Assembly: GCA_036003365.1 (NCBI GenBank)
Contig: DASYSL010000196.1
Location: 1-7,684 of the forward strand
DNA from: DASYSL01 sp036003365
GTDB lineage: Bacteria > Eisenbacteria > RBG-16-71-46 > DASYSL01
Reading direction: 5' to 3'
DNA: 7,684 nt
The notes beneath the pieces were generated by a model. It did no database searches. It was not told the origin of the DNA and saw nothing but the letters and a program-made list of their open reading frames with translations. Of the stretch, positions 6,062-7,684 are shown piece after piece. A program made the position numbers and the translations under genes. Position 1 is the stretch's first letter. Every line of letters begins with the position of its first letter.

Positions 6062-6447
6062 ATCCGAAAGGGATCGGTTTTCGTGCCCGGCGCGGGAGCG
6101 CCGCAGAATTGGCAGCTCGTCTTGCCCGGCGGGATCGTCGCCTGGCAGGCGGAGCAGTGCAGTAATGGCGCGCCCTGGGTAGCGCCGTGCCGGCCGTCGA
6201 CCTGACCGTCGCGCGCGTCGATCTGCCGCACGCGCTCAGCCAGCTCGGTAACGGTCACCCCGAGGCGTTCGGACAAGAGCTCCCACATGGCTTCGGTCAC
6301 GAGCACCAGGCGCTCGAGCCGAACGTTGGCATCGATGCCCAGCGAGCGGGCCTCGCCGGCGGCGTGAGCCATTGCGGCGCCGCTCCCGGCCACCTGCCCT
6401 TTCAAGCGTTCGATCTGCACCTGCTGCACGATGTCCCAGATGCTCAT
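6058..6447 (-). CDS. Small helical protein with C-terminal zinc ribbon
   Basis: Seen: 129 residues. The N-terminal two thirds are helical and probably coiled-coil (DIVQQVQIERLKGQVAGSG, then VRLERLVLVTEAMWELLSERL and TVTELAERVRQID). A short linker leads to a zinc ribbon with two CxxC knuckles, Cys98/Cys101 and Cys112/Cys115, spaced by ten residues (CSAC...CQFC), and a tail ending TDPFRI. AGAGGA lies about 4 nt before the ATG. Known: such ribbons bind structural zinc and mediate contacts with nucleic acid or protein. Inferred: a cytoplasmic adaptor or regulator of unknown function. It lies 41 nt after the P-loop kinase gene on the same strand and could be its last co-transcribed partner. I do not recognise a named family. 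Confidence 0.85.
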   Translation of the reverse strand: MSIWDIVQQVQIERLKGQVAGSGAAMAHAAGEARSLGIDANVRLERLVLVTEAMWELLSERLGVTVTELAERVRQIDARDGQVDGRHGATQGAPLLHCSACQATIPPGKTSCQFCGAPAPGTKTDPFRI

Positions 6448-6488
6448 GCGTTCCTCTCACTTGCCGACGCCCAATACGGAACCCAAGT

Positions 6489-7334
6489 CTATCGGGGCCA
6501 CCTTCGCCGGCGCGATGGTCTCGAGGCTCCCCCGGCGACGGCCTGCTCGCGGCGCTTTCGGACTCGCGTGCGAACGCCGACCTTGAGGGCCACGGGCTCG
6601 CGTTTCGGCAGCACCCAGAGTCGGCGGAGGGAAAGCGTTTCTTCCGCCAGGCGTTCGATCTCCATGGCCAGCCGATCCGCCACGGCTTGGGCATTCTCGT
6701 TCTGATCGTTGGCGACCAACACGACGCGCGGGCCGCCGGGGCGCGCGCTCATGGCTTTAAGAATGGATTTCACTTCATCCATCGTGCGCATCGATCGCCG
6801 GAGAGCGGCGGAGTCCCAAAGGTCGGCGCGGCTTTCGCGGCCACCTCGGAGCTTGAGGCGCTGCTCGACCACCCGCGCCCCCGCCTCGATCACGACGACC
6901 AGTTCCGGCGCCGGCACCGTGGCGAGCAGACGCCGGCCGAGATGCCGCACCGCGCCGCGCCGCCCTTCGAGGCCGATCGACCACAGCGCCTGGAACGCGC
7001 CCTGATCGAACAGATGGAGCGATGGCCGCTGCGTCCTCATGAGAGAGGACAGCATCAGCCAATTGAACCCCATGCGCGCCAGCACCGGCCAACGCTGCCG
7101 AGTCGCTTTCACGGCCTTCAACGTGCGCAGAGAGCTGAGTGGATGGAACATCAGCTCGCGCGCGACGTGCAGTGACTTGACCGCGCCGCGGCCCGGCGTG
7201 AGGGCGAGAGTCAATGTGGGCTCGCAGACCGGGAACCCGCGGCTGCGCAGGTGCTCGGCGACACGATGCGACACGGTCGACTTGCCGGCGCCGGACAGGC
7301 CCAGGAACTCCACGAACACGGGGCGGTCGAACAT
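6489..7334 (-). CDS. P-loop kinase-like NTPase (thymidylate-kinase-like fold), substrate unknown
   Basis: Seen: 281 residues. Walker A GLSGAGKST at residues 12-20 follows strand VFVEFL. A second strand ends in Asp110 (HLFDQG), in the position of the Walker B/DR motif of nucleotide kinases. Strand ELVVVIEA (144-151) is followed by an Arg-rich LID-like segment RVVEQRLKLRGGRESR. GPRVVLVAND (strand and loop) precedes a C-terminal helix. The last 40 or so residues are strongly basic (VRTRVRKRREQ, PSRRRRWPR). Known: this order matches NMP-kinase/deoxynucleoside-kinase P-loop folds, whose distant members occur in surface-polysaccharide clusters. Inferred: a small-molecule kinase. The ATG at 7334 is chosen because it sits 5 nt after the upstream stop with AAGGAG 11 nt before it; the in-frame ATG at 7370 would overlap the upstream gene by 31 nt. 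Confidence 0.85.
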   Translation of the reverse strand: MFDRPVFVEFLGLSGAGKSTVSHRVAEHLRSRGFPVCEPTLTLALTPGRGAVKSLHVARELMFHPLSSLRTLKAVKATRQRWPVLARMGFNWLMLSSLMRTQRPSLHLFDQGAFQALWSIGLEGRRGAVRHLGRRLLATVPAPELVVVIEAGARVVEQRLKLRGGRESRADLWDSAALRRSMRTMDEVKSILKAMSARPGGPRVVLVANDQNENAQAVADRLAMEIERLAEETLSLRRLWVLPKREPVALKVGVRTRVRKRREQAVAGGASRPSRRRRWPR

Positions 7335-7339
7335 GCCTT

Positions 7340-7684
7340 CTAGAGCTCCTTCCAGATCTCGCGCGTGCACGCGAGCAAGACGTCGTCCCCCGCCCGATCC
7401 GCGTCGAGCACCACGACGCGCCCGGTGGCGGTGAAATGCAGGTCGGCGATCGCGCGCGCCCGCCGCGCCACATCCTCGAGCCGCATCTCCGGCTTACGCC
7501 CGAGCGCGACCGCGGGCGAGACGCGAAGCTTGAGCACGAGATCGGGCGGATGCGCCTGCGCCCACGCGTAGGTCGCGGCTTCCCAGCGCGCAAGCCGGCG
7601 AAGCCACCACGAGCGGCTGTCCTGCCACCGATGGAGCAGCGGACCGTCCGTGAAACCCATGATCTGGTGCTGGGGATAGCGGTC
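7340..7684 (-). CDS. Thymidylate-kinase-like protein, C-terminal part (5' end beyond the window)
   Basis: Seen: the frame is open from the right edge, giving 114 residues before TAG at 7342-7340. The first visible residues are DRYPQHQ, then MGFTDGPLL; the internal Met is therefore not the start. PPDLVLKLRVSPAVALGRKPE, a helix with ARRARAIADLHF, then RVVVLDADR and CTREIWKEL follow. Known: DR[YH] is the substrate-contacting motif after the second strand of dTMP kinases, and the xDLVLxLxVSPxxAxxRxPE segment is the following strand and LID helix of that family. Inferred: a nucleoside- or nucleotide-type kinase, about the last half of the protein. The Walker A loop should lie beyond the window. 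It sits 5 nt upstream of the next P-loop gene, so the two are very probably co-transcribed. Confidence 0.82.
   Translation of the reverse strand, partial: DRYPQHQIMGFTDGPLLHRWQDSRSWWLRRLARWEAATYAWAQAHPPDLVLKLRVSPAVALGRKPEMRLEDVARRARAIADLHFTATGRVVVLDADRAGDDVLLACTREIWKEL

Noticed and set aside
7335..7370. Earlier ATG at 7370 for the P-loop kinase
   Set aside because: It would overlap the upstream gene by 31 nt and add 12 residues before the Walker A strand without homology; the ATG at 7334 fits the family start better.

Overview
The window is GC-rich bacterial DNA, densely coding on the minus strand with one plus-strand gene. The proteins fit a free-living Gram-negative-type bacterium: several exported proteins, a POTRA-like periplasmic domain, FG-GAP/VCBS repeats and Shine-Dalgarno leaders of the AGGAGG type. 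No marker gene fixes the phylum. The overall look, including a C-terminal TWGRLKSLYR-like tail on one exported protein, resembles uncultivated soil or sediment lineages such as Eisenbacteria-type or Myxococcota-type genomes, but that is a weak inference.

Layout. (1) 1-1677, minus: an exported FG-GAP/VCBS repeat protein, cut by the left edge, made almost wholly of a 147-bp (49-residue) tandem unit with eleven metal-binding loops visible. (2) 1858-4161, minus: a tight three-gene unit, transcribed from right to left. It encodes a cytoplasmic STAS-domain anti-sigma-factor antagonist, an exported protein with a POTRA-like N-terminus and HEAT-like helices, and an exported two-lobed aspartic peptidase with two DTG motifs. 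The last two genes share an ATGA overlap. (3) 4278-5315, minus: aldose 1-epimerase (galM) with a GTG start. (4) 5387-6040, plus: a small exported protein of PEP-CTERM-like architecture without the usual membrane anchor, divergent from galM. (5) 6058-7684, minus: two adjacent P-loop kinase-like genes, the first cut by the right edge at a DRYPQ motif, followed by a small zinc-ribbon protein.

How the genes may work together. The STAS, POTRA/HEAT and aspartic peptidase genes look co-transcribed and could link a partner-switching signal to envelope proteolysis. The adjacent kinase genes probably phosphorylate a nucleotide or similar small molecule. GalM serves sugar mutarotation and shows no clear link to its neighbours. 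No RNA gene, insertion sequence, CRISPR array or phage gene was seen, and every non-coding gap is shorter than 200 bp. The most unusual points are the STAS/POTRA-HEAT/two-lobed peptidase unit, the very regular 147-bp array, and a perfect inverted repeat that contains both stop codons of the convergent pair at 6037-6061.
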